64,000 nt of DNA, taken from positions 80,997-144,996 of the forward strand of contig DATLFG010000006.1 of the NCBI GenBank assembly GCA_035524955.1, given 5' to 3'. Under the pieces are notes generated by a model. That model was not told the DNA's origin and made no database searches. It saw only the letters and a program-made list of their open reading frames with translations. Position 1 is the first letter of the stretch, and every line of letters starts with the position of its first letter. Source of the stretch: CAMLFJ01 sp035524955 (lineage in GTDB: Bacteria; Methylomirabilota; Methylomirabilia; Rokubacteriales; CSP1-6). The position numbers and the translations under genes were made by a program. Below, in pieces: positions 16,886 to 25,022 of this stretch.

Positions 16886-17788
16886 ATGGCTGACCGAGTC
16901 GGATTCATCGGGCTGGGCACGATGGGCATGCCGATGGCGACCAACCTGGCCAGGGCAGACGTGCCGCTGGTGGTGCACGACGCGAGCCCGGCCGCGCTGG
17001 CCGCCGCCACGAAGCTCCCGGGAGCCATCGCGGCCGGTTCGGTCGCCGAGGTAGCGGGGCAGGCGACGGTGATCTTCACCTGCCTGCCCAACGACACGAT
17101 CGTGCGCGAGGTCTACCTGGGGCCGGGCGGCATCCGCGAAGCCGCCCGCACGGGGCTGATCACCTGCGACTGCTCGACGGTGAGCCCCGAGGTGACGACC
17201 GCGGTGCACGCCGCGCTCAAGGGCCGCGGCGCGGATCACATGGACACGCCCATGCTGGGCTCGCAGCCGCAGGCGGTGGAGGGGCAGATCTTCTTCATCG
17301 TGGGCGGCGAGGAGGGGCGCCTGGCGACCATCGCGCCCTATCTCGAGATCATGGGCAAGATGCACATGTACGTCGGCGGCTCGAGCATGGCGAATCGGGT
17401 GAAGCTGATCCACAACGGGCTCGCCGCGGTCACCTCGGTGGCGGTGGCGGAGGCGCTCGCGGTCTGCGTGCAGTCCGGCGTGGACCCGGGCACGTTCTAC
17501 GAGGTGGTGCGCAACGGCGGGGGCATGGCCTACGGCACGTATTTCGACCGGCGCGCCAAGCGCATCTTCGAGGGCGAGTTCTCGCCGACCTTCATGCTCG
17601 AGCTGATGCGGAAGGACGCGATGCTCGCGCTGGCCCTGGCCAGATCGGTGCAGGTGCCCGCGCCGATGCTGGAGGAGACCACGCGCACCTACGACGAGGC
17701 GGTGGACAGCGGCTGGGGCCGCGAGGACTTCTCGGCGGTGACCCACGTGGTGGAGAAGCGAATCGGGCGGCGTCTTTCGGGCGTGTAG
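16886..17788 (+). CDS. NAD(P)-dependent beta-hydroxyacid dehydrogenase (HIBADH family)
   Basis: This 300-residue oxidoreductase is of the 3-hydroxyisobutyrate/tartronate-semialdehyde reductase type. The Rossmann start is VGFIGLGTMGMPMATNLA. The substrate-binding segment DTPMLGSQPQAVEGQ corresponds to the family DAPVSGG region, and the catalytic lysine sits in NRVKLIHNG. The C-terminal helical domain carries the conserved SPTFMLELMRKD. No ribosome-binding problem is seen (ATG 16886, GAGGAG upstream). The substrate is a short beta-hydroxy acid that sequence does not define. Downstream BCP follows after 88 bp. Confidence 0.88.
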   Translation: MADRVGFIGLGTMGMPMATNLARADVPLVVHDASPAALAAATKLPGAIAAGSVAEVAGQATVIFTCLPNDTIVREVYLGPGGIREAARTGLITCDCSTVSPEVTTAVHAALKGRGADHMDTPMLGSQPQAVEGQIFFIVGGEEGRLATIAPYLEIMGKMHMYVGGSSMANRVKLIHNGLAAVTSVAVAEALAVCVQSGVDPGTFYEVVRNGGGMAYGTYFDRRAKRIFEGEFSPTFMLELMRKDAMLALALARSVQVPAPMLEETTRTYDEAVDSGWGREDFSAVTHVVEKRIGRRLSGV

Positions 17789-17875
17789 CGCGGCCGGCCG
17801 CCGGGTAGTAGGATGAGCGCCCGGCGCGGGGTCGGGCGCCGGTTTCACTCACCGCCGCCGACCAGGAGGTCTCCG

Positions 17876-18343
17876 ATGCCGCTCGTCGAGCCGGGACGCA
17901 AGGCGCCCGCGTTCTCGCTGCCGGACCAGGAAGGCCGTACCCACCGGCTGAAGGACTATGCGGGCCGGGCGGTGATCGTCTACTTTTACCCGAAGGACGA
18001 TACCCCCGGCTGCACCAAGGAGGCCTGCGCCTTCCGCGACACGCTGCCCGACTTCAAGAAGGGCAAGGCGGCCGTCCTGGGAGTGAGCGTGCTGGACAGT
18101 GCGAGCAAGGCCAGGTTCGCCCGCAAGCACAAGCTCAACTTCCCGCTCCTGGCCGATCCCGAGCACGAGGTGGCCGCCCGCTACGGGGCGTGGCAGCAGA
18201 AGCGCCTGTACGGCCGCACATACATGGGGGTGGCCCGGATGACCTACCTCATCGGGCCCGACGGCAAGGTGATCCGCCGCTGGGACCACGTGAAGGTGGA
18301 CGGCCACGCCGCCGATGTGCTCCGCGCGGTCGAGGGGCTCTGA
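17876..18343 (+). CDS. bcp: Thioredoxin-dependent peroxiredoxin (BCP/PrxQ)
   Basis: This 155-residue peroxiredoxin of the BCP/PrxQ class has its active site in PKDDTPGCTKEACAFRD, with peroxidatic Cys46 and resolving Cys51. It reduces hydroperoxides with thioredoxin. ATG 17876 has AGGAGG nine bases upstream; the longer frame from 17813 is Arg-rich and lacks a site. It is the third peroxiredoxin in the window after Tpx and AhpC, and is followed by the phosphoribosyltransferase gene after 7 bp. Confidence 0.94.
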   Translation: MPLVEPGRKAPAFSLPDQEGRTHRLKDYAGRAVIVYFYPKDDTPGCTKEACAFRDTLPDFKKGKAAVLGVSVLDSASKARFARKHKLNFPLLADPEHEVAARYGAWQQKRLYGRTYMGVARMTYLIGPDGKVIRRWDHVKVDGHAADVLRAVEGL

Positions 18344-18350
18344 GCGGACG

Positions 18351-19208
18351 GTGCCCCAGGTCATCGTCGGAGCCTACGAGGACGCGGCGACCGCGATCGC
18401 GGCGCTCGCGTCCGCGGGCGGCAAGCGCCCCGCCGCCGTCCTCCCGCGCGCGGCGGTGGATGACGAGGCGCGCGTGCGGCTGCGGCAGGCGCAGGTCGAG
18501 TGCCTCAGCACGCTCGACGACGGTGATCTGTCCGAGGCCCGCCGGCTGGCCGCCGCGCTCGCGGAGGCCGAGGGCTGGGAGCGGGCCGACGGGGCGCCGT
18601 CACCCGCGGGGCAGAGCGAGCCCGGCGACGTGATCGGCTGGTACGAGGTGCGCATCGGCAGCGGCGCCCTCACCACCGACCGACCCATCACCCGGCTCCA
18701 CGGCTCGCGGCGCTACGTCGCCTCGTTCAACCTGCTGGGGCAGGCGCGGCTCAACCAGGCGTGCGGCGACCTGCTCTATCGGGGGCTCATGGACGAGGGT
18801 GTCGCGCTCGGCGAGGTCTTCGACGTGGTGGTCTGCTCGGAGTCGAAGGCGGTCGGCATGGCGCAGGTGGTGGTGGAATGCTTCGGCCAGGACCGCTACG
18901 TGGTGCTGAGAAAAGGCGTCAAGAACTACATGCCCCGCCATCCGCGCGCGCCGCTGGTGGAGGAAGCCAGCAGCATCACCACCGCGGGCGCGCAAGCGCT
19001 GGTGCTGGATCCGCTGGACTGGCCGCTGCTGGAAGGCCGCCGCGTGCTGCTGGTGGACGACGTGATCGCCACCGGGGGCACCGCCCGCGCGGCCCGCCGG
19101 CTGCTGGAGCGCGCGGGCGCCCGCGTCACCGCCGCCGCGACGGTGCTGTTGAAGGGCCCCGAGCCCGACCTGCCGCGCCTCGTCGTCCTGGCGCGGCCGC
19201 TGCTGTGA
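18351..19208 (+). CDS. Phosphoribosyltransferase-domain protein
   Basis: This 285-residue protein starts at GTG 18351, right behind bcp. The C-terminal half is a type I phosphoribosyltransferase domain with the PRPP loop VLLVDDVIATGGTARAA. Upstream of it, VCSESKAVGMAQVVVECFGQ and LRKGVKNYM resemble adenine phosphoribosyltransferase-like folds. The N-terminal 90 residues have no recognised domain. The nucleobase partner cannot be read from the sequence: it may be a purine salvage enzyme or a regulator using the fold. It is probably co-transcribed with bcp and the dienelactone hydrolase gene. Confidence 0.78.
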   Translation: MPQVIVGAYEDAATAIAALASAGGKRPAAVLPRAAVDDEARVRLRQAQVECLSTLDDGDLSEARRLAAALAEAEGWERADGAPSPAGQSEPGDVIGWYEVRIGSGALTTDRPITRLHGSRRYVASFNLLGQARLNQACGDLLYRGLMDEGVALGEVFDVVVCSESKAVGMAQVVVECFGQDRYVVLRKGVKNYMPRHPRAPLVEEASSITTAGAQALVLDPLDWPLLEGRRVLLVDDVIATGGTARAARRLLERAGARVTAAATVLLKGPEPDLPRLVVLARPLL

Positions 19209-19239
19209 TCGCCGTTCAAACCCGACAAGGAGTGTGACG

Positions 19240-19908
19240 ATGGGCACCATGACAACCCTCACCGCAGAAGGCGGACATCGGCTGTCGGCCTACCGCGCGG
19301 CCCCAAGCGGGACGCCCCGGGGCGGCCTCGTGGTCGTGCAGGAGATCTTCGGGGTCAACCACCACATCCAGAGCCTGTGCGACCGCTTCGCGGCCGACGG
19401 CTACGTGGCCCTGGCGCCCGCGATCTTCGACCGCGTGGAGCCCGGCATCAACCTGGGCTACACCGCCGACGACATCGAGCGGGGGCGCTCGATCCGCGGC
19501 AAGGTGGACATCGCCGACATGATGCGCGACGTGCGGGCCGCGGTGGAGGCGCTCAAGGCCGAGGGTCACCGCGTGGGCGTGGTCGGCTACTGCCTGGGCG
19601 GTACGCTCGCGTGGCTGGCGTGCACGCGCATCGACGGGGTCAAGGCGGCGGTGGGCTACTACGGCGGCGGCATCGCGGAGACCGCGAGCGAGACGCCGCG
19701 CTGCCCGGTGCTGCTGCACTTCGGCGAGACCGACCAGGGGATTCCGCCCGAGCACTGGGCCCGCATCCGCGCCGCGCATCCGGAGGTGCCGCTGCACACC
19801 TACCCGGCCGGCCACGGCTTCAGCTGCGACGAGCGCGGCAGCTTCCACGAGCCCAGCGCCAAGCTGGCCCGCCAGCGGACGCTCGGGTTCTTCCAGGCGC
19901 TGCTGTAG
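19240..19908 (+). CDS. Dienelactone hydrolase family protein
   Basis: This 222-residue alpha/beta hydrolase of the DLH family hydrolyses dienelactones or related small esters. The nucleophile elbow is GYCLGG with Cys118, the acid is in FGETDQGIP, and the histidine is in AGHGFSCDER. The N-terminal VVVQEIFGVNHHIQ is the family oxyanion-hole and substrate segment. AAGGAG at 19227 fits ATG 19240. Aromatic-ring catabolism genes are absent nearby, so a chloroaromatic role is not implied. Confidence 0.9.
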   Translation: MGTMTTLTAEGGHRLSAYRAAPSGTPRGGLVVVQEIFGVNHHIQSLCDRFAADGYVALAPAIFDRVEPGINLGYTADDIERGRSIRGKVDIADMMRDVRAAVEALKAEGHRVGVVGYCLGGTLAWLACTRIDGVKAAVGYYGGGIAETASETPRCPVLLHFGETDQGIPPEHWARIRAAHPEVPLHTYPAGHGFSCDERGSFHEPSAKLARQRTLGFFQALL

Positions 19909-20053
19909 CGCCGGCGACCGAGCGGGGCGGGGGCGGCCGGCGCCGCTCCCGCCCTCCAGGGGCGGACGGAGTGGCGGAGCGGAGGACGCGCGGCCCCCGG
20001 CCGAGCTCCTGGCAGGCGCGCCACCTCCAGGCCTCAAGCATGGAAGCCCGGAA

Positions 20054-20219
20054 CTTAGCCCGGACTATTCGTGAACACCTGCGCCACCCTCACCCCGACC
20101 CTCTCCCTCTCCGAGGGAGAGGGAGCTGTTTCGATCCCCTCGCCCCCGGAGGGGGAGAGGGACAGGGTGAGGGGGTGCATAAGACGCGGAACACGCGTTC
20201 ATGAATTGTCCGGGTTAGG
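20054..20219. repeat. 166-bp MITE-like imperfect palindromic element
   Basis: The ends form a 23-bp inverted repeat: the left arm at 20054-20076 matches the reverse complement of 20197-20219 at 19 of 23 positions. Inside lies a second palindrome (about 20085-20177) made of CCCTCACCCCGACCCTCTCC on one side and its GGGAGAGGG-CAGGGTGAGGG-type complement on the other. There is no coding capacity. The nested layout suggests a non-autonomous mobile or REP-type element. Flanking target duplications are not evident. Confidence 0.6.
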
Positions 20220-20230
20220 CCGGCGGCTGC

Positions 20231-20809
20231 TTGACCCCGCGGTGGATGCGGCTATCCTGCGACGGCAGGACAGCCCGATTCCAGCTTCGTACCCGGGGGA
20301 GGGGAGCCATCGCTGAGGCGGCCGACGTCATCGCATCGAGGTACACCTGTGTGGTCCGCCCGGAGTGGATCGACAGCAACGGGCACATGAACATGGGCTA
20401 CTACGTGGTGGTCTTCGACTGGGCCACCGATGAGTGGATGCGGCTCATCGGGCTGGACGCCGCCCATCGCCGCGCGCGGGAGGTGACCACGTTCTGCCTG
20501 GAGGCCCACGTGACCTATCATCGCGAGGTCCGGGAAGGCGATCCCCTCCGATTCACCACGCGGCTCCTGACGCACGACACGAAGCGTATCCACTACATCC
20601 ACGAGATGCTGCACGCTGAGGCCGGATATCTCGCCGCCACCAACGAGCTGATGTCGCTGCACGTGAGCCAGGCGACGCGGCGCGGCGCGCCCATGGCCCC
20701 CGAGATCCTCGAGCGCCTGGGCCGGATCCAGCGCGCGCACGACCGGCTGCCGCGTCCGCCGCAGGTGGGCCGGGTGATGGGGCTGGGCGCGCGCCCGACG
20801 ACCCGGTAG
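20231..20809 (+). CDS. Acyl-CoA thioesterase-like hotdog protein
   Basis: This encodes up to 192 residues. The conserved part begins near residue 36 with CVVRPEWIDSNGHMNMGYYV, in which the Asp, the NGHMN motif and the tyrosines match 4-hydroxybenzoyl-CoA-thioesterase-like (YbgC/FadM) proteins. YHREVREGDPL is the family strand. The true start is uncertain: ATG 20231 lies beside the repeat element and has no good site, while GGGGGAGGGG at about 20300 would suit a non-ATG start close to 20311. The substrate is unknown. It is convergent with the GGDEF/EAL gene, 29 bp away. Confidence 0.75.
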   Translation: MTPRWMRLSCDGRTARFQLRTRGRGAIAEAADVIASRYTCVVRPEWIDSNGHMNMGYYVVVFDWATDEWMRLIGLDAAHRRAREVTTFCLEAHVTYHREVREGDPLRFTTRLLTHDTKRIHYIHEMLHAEAGYLAATNELMSLHVSQATRRGAPMAPEILERLGRIQRAHDRLPRPPQVGRVMGLGARPTTR

Positions 20810-20838
20810 CGGCTCCGCGTCGAGTCGCGGGTGCCCGT

Positions 20839-22623
20839 CTAGCGGCCGTTGGAGGTGGGGTTGCTGTTGGCCAGCAAGGCGCTCGGCGGACGTTGTCCGC
20901 CCCACGGCGCGGTGATCACGAGCAGGGCGGGCACGCGATCGCTCGGCATCGGCTTCGCGAAGTAGTAGCCCTGGCCGTGGTCGCAGCCGAGCGCCCGGAG
21001 GTGCTCGAGCTGGTCGGCGCTCTCGATCCCCTCGGCGGTCACCGAGAGGCCGAGGCTCTTGGCCACCGTGATGACCGCGCGCACGATCGCGCTGTCCTCC
21101 ACGTTGTGGCCGATGCCCTTCACGAATGACCGGTCGATCTTGAGCGTGTCCACCGGGAAGCGCTTGAGGTAGCCGAGCGAGGAGTAGCCGGTTCCGAAGT
21201 CGTCGATGGCGAGCTGCACGCCGAGCGCCTTCAGCGCCTCCAACTTGGCCAGGGTGGTCGGCGCGTCGTGCATGACCACCGTCTCGGTGATCTCCAGGCG
21301 TAGCGCGCCCGGATCGAGGCGCGTCTCGCGCAGGACCGCCGCGATCTCCTCCACGAGGCCGGGCTGCTGGAGCTGACGCGCGGAAAGGTTGACGCTGATG
21401 CCCAGGTTCGATCCGGGTGTGGCGAGCTGCCACTGGCGCGTCTGACGGCAGGCCTCGTGGAGCACCCAGCGCCCGAGGGGCACGATGAGGCCGGTCTCCT
21501 CGGAGAGGCCCACGAAGTCGCCCGGGAAGAGCAGGCCGCGCTGCGGGTGCTTCCAGCGGACCAGCGCCTCCATCTCGACGATGCGCCCGGTGGGCAGGTC
21601 CAGGATCGGCTGGTAGTGCAGGACGAACTCGCCGCGAGCGACTGCGTTCCGCAAGTCGAGCTCGAGATCCATGCGCTCCTGCGCGGGTGCGTTCATGCTC
21701 TTGTCGAAGATCTCGTAGCGCGCCTTGCCCTTGCCCTTGGCGTGGTACATGGCCAGATCGGCGTCGCGCAGGATGTCCTCGGGGGTCATCCGCTTGGCGG
21801 TGCTCATCGCGATGCCGATGCTCACGGTGATGACCACCTCGCGCCCCTCGACCGTGAACGGCTGCTGCAGCTCGCTGGTGAGCCGGTCCGCCACCGCTGC
21901 GGGGGCCCGGTCGTCCTTGACGTCCTCGATCAGGATCGCGAACTCGTCGCCGCCCAGCCGGGCGATCGTGTCCTCGGGGCGCAGGCAGGCGGCCAGCCGC
22001 TGGCTGACCCCGATCAGGAGCTGGTCGCCGACGCCGTGGCCCAGGCTGTCGTTGACGACCTTGAACCGATCGAGATCGAGGAAGAGGATCGCGAGCTGTT
22101 CGCCGCGCCGCTCGGTCCGGGTGAGCGCGTGCGCGAGGCGGTCCATGAACAGCGAGCGATTGGGCAGGCTGGTGAGCGAGTCGCGGAAGGCCTGGCGGGC
22201 GAGCTGGTCGAGCCGGCGCGGGAACTGGTTGATCTCGTCCGTCTGCTGCTCGATCGTGGCCAGCATCTTGGCGAACGAGGCCATGAGCGTACCGATCTCG
22301 TCCTTGCGCGTCGCCACCACGGGCAGGTCCGCGACCCTGGTGGCGGTGGCCAGGTGCGCCGCCCGCGAGATGGCGGAGGCCACGTCCCAGACCACGAAGC
22401 CGCCTCCCGCCATGAGCAGGCCGGTGAAGACGAGCAGCGCCGGCATCGTGAAGGCCTCGGTGTAGAGGCCGATCGGTCCGAGCAGCTGCCGGACGGGCGA
22501 CTGGAAGGCGTAGGTCAGGAGCAGGAGCGGGATGACCGACGCGAGGGTGAGGGCGAAGATGACCTTCTGCTTGACCCGCTGTCCCGCGAATGCGATTTCC
22601 CGATTCAGTTCGTCGCCGCTCAC
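20839..22623 (-). CDS. Membrane-bound GGDEF-EAL c-di-GMP enzyme
   Basis: This is a 594-residue protein starting at GTG 22623 (GGAGACAA upstream). Two membrane helices span roughly residues 20-40 and 55-85, followed by a HAMP-like linker. The diguanylate cyclase domain has an intact GGDEF (LGGDEFAIL) and the inhibitory I-site RPED five residues before it. The phosphodiesterase domain has EALVRWKHP, DDFGTGYSSL and KIDRSFV, all intact. Both synthesis and breakdown of cyclic di-GMP are therefore possible. No sensory PAS or CHASE domain is visible. It is divergent from nuoA across a 300-bp control region. Confidence 0.93.
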   Translation of the reverse strand: MSGDELNREIAFAGQRVKQKVIFALTLASVIPLLLLTYAFQSPVRQLLGPIGLYTEAFTMPALLVFTGLLMAGGGFVVWDVASAISRAAHLATATRVADLPVVATRKDEIGTLMASFAKMLATIEQQTDEINQFPRRLDQLARQAFRDSLTSLPNRSLFMDRLAHALTRTERRGEQLAILFLDLDRFKVVNDSLGHGVGDQLLIGVSQRLAACLRPEDTIARLGGDEFAILIEDVKDDRAPAAVADRLTSELQQPFTVEGREVVITVSIGIAMSTAKRMTPEDILRDADLAMYHAKGKGKARYEIFDKSMNAPAQERMDLELDLRNAVARGEFVLHYQPILDLPTGRIVEMEALVRWKHPQRGLLFPGDFVGLSEETGLIVPLGRWVLHEACRQTRQWQLATPGSNLGISVNLSARQLQQPGLVEEIAAVLRETRLDPGALRLEITETVVMHDAPTTLAKLEALKALGVQLAIDDFGTGYSSLGYLKRFPVDTLKIDRSFVKGIGHNVEDSAIVRAVITVAKSLGLSVTAEGIESADQLEHLRALGCDHGQGYYFAKPMPSDRVPALLVITAPWGGQRPPSALLANSNPTSNGR

Positions 22624-22852
22624 TTGTCTCCGATCGCGTGAAAAGGGGGTGGGGGCCGGCGCGTTAAGCGAAAGCAACCCAAGTGCCAGAATTGCGCGGC
22701 CGGAAGCTTCATGGAATCGCGCGGTTCCGATGCGGACGGCGGCCGTGACGCGGGGGCAGGTGTCAATTTTGCGTAATCGGGCTGACGGATTGAAGGCAGA
22801 TGGACACCCGGAGCGCGAGGAACCCCAAACACGTGACGATGCTGGAGCGCAC

Positions 22853-22891
22853 CGGCCGGCTACCGGCCGAGCGGGCAGCATGTGTTATACT
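22853..22891 (+). promoter_or_regulatory. Probable nuo operon promoter region
   Basis: A -10-like TATACT lies at 22886-22891, 33 bp before the nuoA start. A perfect 7-bp stem with a 3-nt loop (CGGCCGG-CTA-CCGGCCG, 22853-22869) covers the place where the -35 would be, and no -35 consensus is present. The palindrome may therefore be a regulator-binding site for an activator-dependent promoter. Confidence 0.35.
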
Positions 22892-22923
22892 CCGCGGGGT
22901 TTGAAGTCGTTCAGGAGGCGCGC

Positions 22924-23277
22924 GTGGCGGGGTATCTGCCGGTCGTCATGTTTCTGGGTCTGATCGTCGCGTTCGCGGTGGTATCCCTCGGCATGGCCGC
23001 GGTGCTGCGGCCGGCGCGCCCCTACTGGAGCAAGCTCGAGAACTACGAGTGCGGCGCCGAGCCGATTGGCGAGGCGTGGGTCCAGTTCCCGGTGGCGTTC
23101 TACCTGGTGGCGCTGATCTTCATCGTCTTCGACGCGCTCGCCGTGTTTCTCTTCCCCTGGGTCCTCGTGCTCCGCGGCTTCGGCCTTTGGGCGGTCGGGA
23201 CCATGGCGCTCTTCATCGGCATCCTCTCGCTGGGCTGGGTGTATGCGTATAGGGAGGGGATCCTCGAATGGAAATAA
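22924..23277 (+). CDS. nuoA: NADH-quinone oxidoreductase subunit A
   Basis: This 117-residue membrane subunit of complex I has three transmembrane helices. The conserved loop KLENYECGAEPIGEAW lies between helices one and two and helps form the quinone-site interface. GTG 22924 was chosen over the ATG at 22882 because CAGGAGG precedes it and the family N-terminus starts here. It is the first gene of the nuoABCD-HIJKLMN operon and overlaps nuoB by 10 bases. Confidence 0.93.
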   Translation: MAGYLPVVMFLGLIVAFAVVSLGMAAVLRPARPYWSKLENYECGAEPIGEAWVQFPVAFYLVALIFIVFDALAVFLFPWVLVLRGFGLWAVGTMALFIGILSLGWVYAYREGILEWK

Positions 23278-23906
23278 AGGCGCCGACCCCGCAGATTCCG
23301 CCGCCGGTCTGGACGGAGTTCAAGGACCTCCAGGAGATGGAGAAGTACCGCCATGCGCGCCCGGAGGGCGACAAGCACTCCGCCCTCTTCGAGAGCGTGA
23401 CCGAGGGGATCCACCACTTCCCGGGCGGCTTCCTCGTCACCACCGGCGCCGACGCCTTCCTCAACTGGGCGCGGAAATCCTCGGTGTGGCCGGTGACCTT
23501 CGGGCTGGCCTGCTGTGCCATCGAGATGATGGCCACCTTCGCCTCGCGGTTCGACGTGGAGCGCCTCGGGATGGTGCCCTGGGCGTCGCCGCGGCACTCC
23601 GACCTGATGATCGTCTCCGGCACCGTCACCATCAAGATGGCGCCGATGCTCAAGCGCATCTACGATCAGATGCCCGATCCGAAGTGGGCGGTCTCGATGG
23701 GCTCCTGCGCGAACTCGGGCGGCCCCTTCCGGCACGGCTACCACGTGGTGAAGGGCGTGGACCGCGTGATTCCGGTGGACGTCTACGTCCCGGGCTGCCC
23801 GCCCCCGCCGGAGTCGCTGCTGAACGGGCTGCTCCTCCTGCAGGATCAGATCTCGCACTTCCACCAGACGGGCAAGCGCGCCGCGCCCACCGCCAAGATC
23901 GACTGA
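23268..23906 (+). CDS. nuoB: NADH-quinone oxidoreductase subunit B
   Basis: This 212-residue peripheral-arm subunit holds the terminal Fe-S cluster N2, which passes electrons to quinone. The four ligands are visible: tandem Cys82-Cys83 in LACCAIEMM, Cys147 in GSCANSGG and Cys177 in PGCPPPPE. The first 45 residues are an extra hydrophilic extension compared with short NuoB proteins. It overlaps nuoA, and nuoC begins four bases after its stop. Confidence 0.96.
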   Translation: MEIKAPTPQIPPPVWTEFKDLQEMEKYRHARPEGDKHSALFESVTEGIHHFPGGFLVTTGADAFLNWARKSSVWPVTFGLACCAIEMMATFASRFDVERLGMVPWASPRHSDLMIVSGTVTIKMAPMLKRIYDQMPDPKWAVSMGSCANSGGPFRHGYHVVKGVDRVIPVDVYVPGCPPPPESLLNGLLLLQDQISHFHQTGKRAAPTAKID

Positions 23907-23910
23907 GCGC

Positions 23911-24363
23911 GTGATCCACGAGCAGGCGCGAGCGAGGGTACAGGAGCGCTTCGGGGTGGCCGCCGAGGGGGACGGGGCCCTCCTCACGGTGTCGGTCCCC
24001 CCCGATCGCTGGGCCCAGCTGGCTCAGTTCGCCAAGGCGACGCTCGGCTGTCTCTACTTCAACTTCCTGAGCGCGGTGGACTGGAAGGAACAGGGGCTCG
24101 AGGTGGTGACGCGCGTCGAGAACCTCGACGTGGGGCTCGCCTTGATGATGAAGACCCGGCTCGGGGCGGGCCGGTCGGCCTGCGCCTCCCTCGTGCCGGT
24201 GTACCGCGGCGCGGAGTGGATGGAGCGCGAGTGCTTCGACATGTTCGGCATCCGCTTCGAGGGCCATCCGGACCTGCGGCGCATCCTGCTCCCCCAGGAC
24301 TGGGAGGGGCATCCGCTGCTGAAGTCCTACGCCGTGGATACTCCCCACCCCCCCTACCGCTGA
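23911..24363 (+). CDS. nuoC: NADH-quinone oxidoreductase subunit C
   Basis: This 150-residue 30-kDa subunit of the peripheral arm starts at GTG 23911. The family signature region is ERECFDMFGIRFEGHPDLRR, followed by LLPQDWEGHPLLKSY. It is separate from NuoD rather than fused. The NIPSNAP gene follows after 15 bp, which breaks the usual C-D adjacency. Confidence 0.95.
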   Translation: MIHEQARARVQERFGVAAEGDGALLTVSVPPDRWAQLAQFAKATLGCLYFNFLSAVDWKEQGLEVVTRVENLDVGLALMMKTRLGAGRSACASLVPVYRGAEWMERECFDMFGIRFEGHPDLRRILLPQDWEGHPLLKSYAVDTPHPPYR

Positions 24364-24378
24364 CCGGAGCCGGATCCC

Positions 24379-25014
24379 ATGATCTACGAGCTGCGCACGT
24401 ACACGCTGATGCCAGGCAAGCAGGGCGAGTACCTGAAGCTGAACGGGGAGATCGGCCGCAAGATCCGCGGGGACAGGTACGGCAAGCTCGAGGGCTACTG
24501 GACCACCGAGTTCGGCACGCTCAACCAGCTCGTGCACCTCTGGAGCTACGCCGACCTCAACGAGCGCGAGCGCCTGCGAGCGGCGCTCGCGAAGGACGAG
24601 GCGTGGACCAAGGAGTACATCCCGAGGATCCGGCCGATGATGCTGGCCCAGGAGAACAAGATCCTCTCCGCGGTCGTGCCGATGACGCCGCCCGCGGACA
24701 CCGCCAACGTCTACGAGCTGCGCTGGTACCGCGCCCACGTGGGCAAGGCGGGAGAGTGGCTCGGGCTCTTCAAGGACATCCTGCCGTTCCGTGACAAGTT
24801 CACCCGCCGCGTCGGCCTCTGGCAGACGGAAGCGGGCCAGCTCAACGAGGTCGTGCACATGTGGGTCTACCGCGACCTCAACGATCGCGCGGCCGCCCGC
24901 GCCAAGATGGCGCAAGAGCCGGAGTGGCAGACCTTCCTGGCCAAGTCCACCCCCCTCCTCGCCAACATGCAGGCCACCGTTCTCAACCCCGCCCCGTTCT
25001 CTCCCATGCGCTAG
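24379..25014 (+). CDS. NIPSNAP-family protein inside the nuo operon
   Basis: This 211-residue protein has two tandem NIPSNAP (ferredoxin-like dimeric alpha/beta barrel) units. The first starts MIYELRTYTLMPGKQGEYLK and the second, around residue 111, starts VYELRWYRAHVGKAGEW. Each ends with a LNQLVHLWSYADLNER or LNEVVHMWVYRDLNDR block. NIPSNAP proteins have no defined catalytic activity; in animals they are mitochondrial. The gene has its own start with a GGAGCC site and lies 15 bp after nuoC and 8 bp before nuoD, so it is co-transcribed with complex I genes. A role in assembly or redox support is speculation from context. Confidence 0.88.
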   Translation: MIYELRTYTLMPGKQGEYLKLNGEIGRKIRGDRYGKLEGYWTTEFGTLNQLVHLWSYADLNERERLRAALAKDEAWTKEYIPRIRPMMLAQENKILSAVVPMTPPADTANVYELRWYRAHVGKAGEWLGLFKDILPFRDKFTRRVGLWQTEAGQLNEVVHMWVYRDLNDRAAARAKMAQEPEWQTFLAKSTPLLANMQATVLNPAPFSPMR

Positions 25015-25022
25015 CCGGTTTC

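Noticed and set aside
20085..20177. Rho-independent terminator for the dienelactone hydrolase gene
   Set aside because: The palindrome has no T tract, lies about 180 bp after the stop, and is one of several dispersed copies, so it is better described as a repeat.
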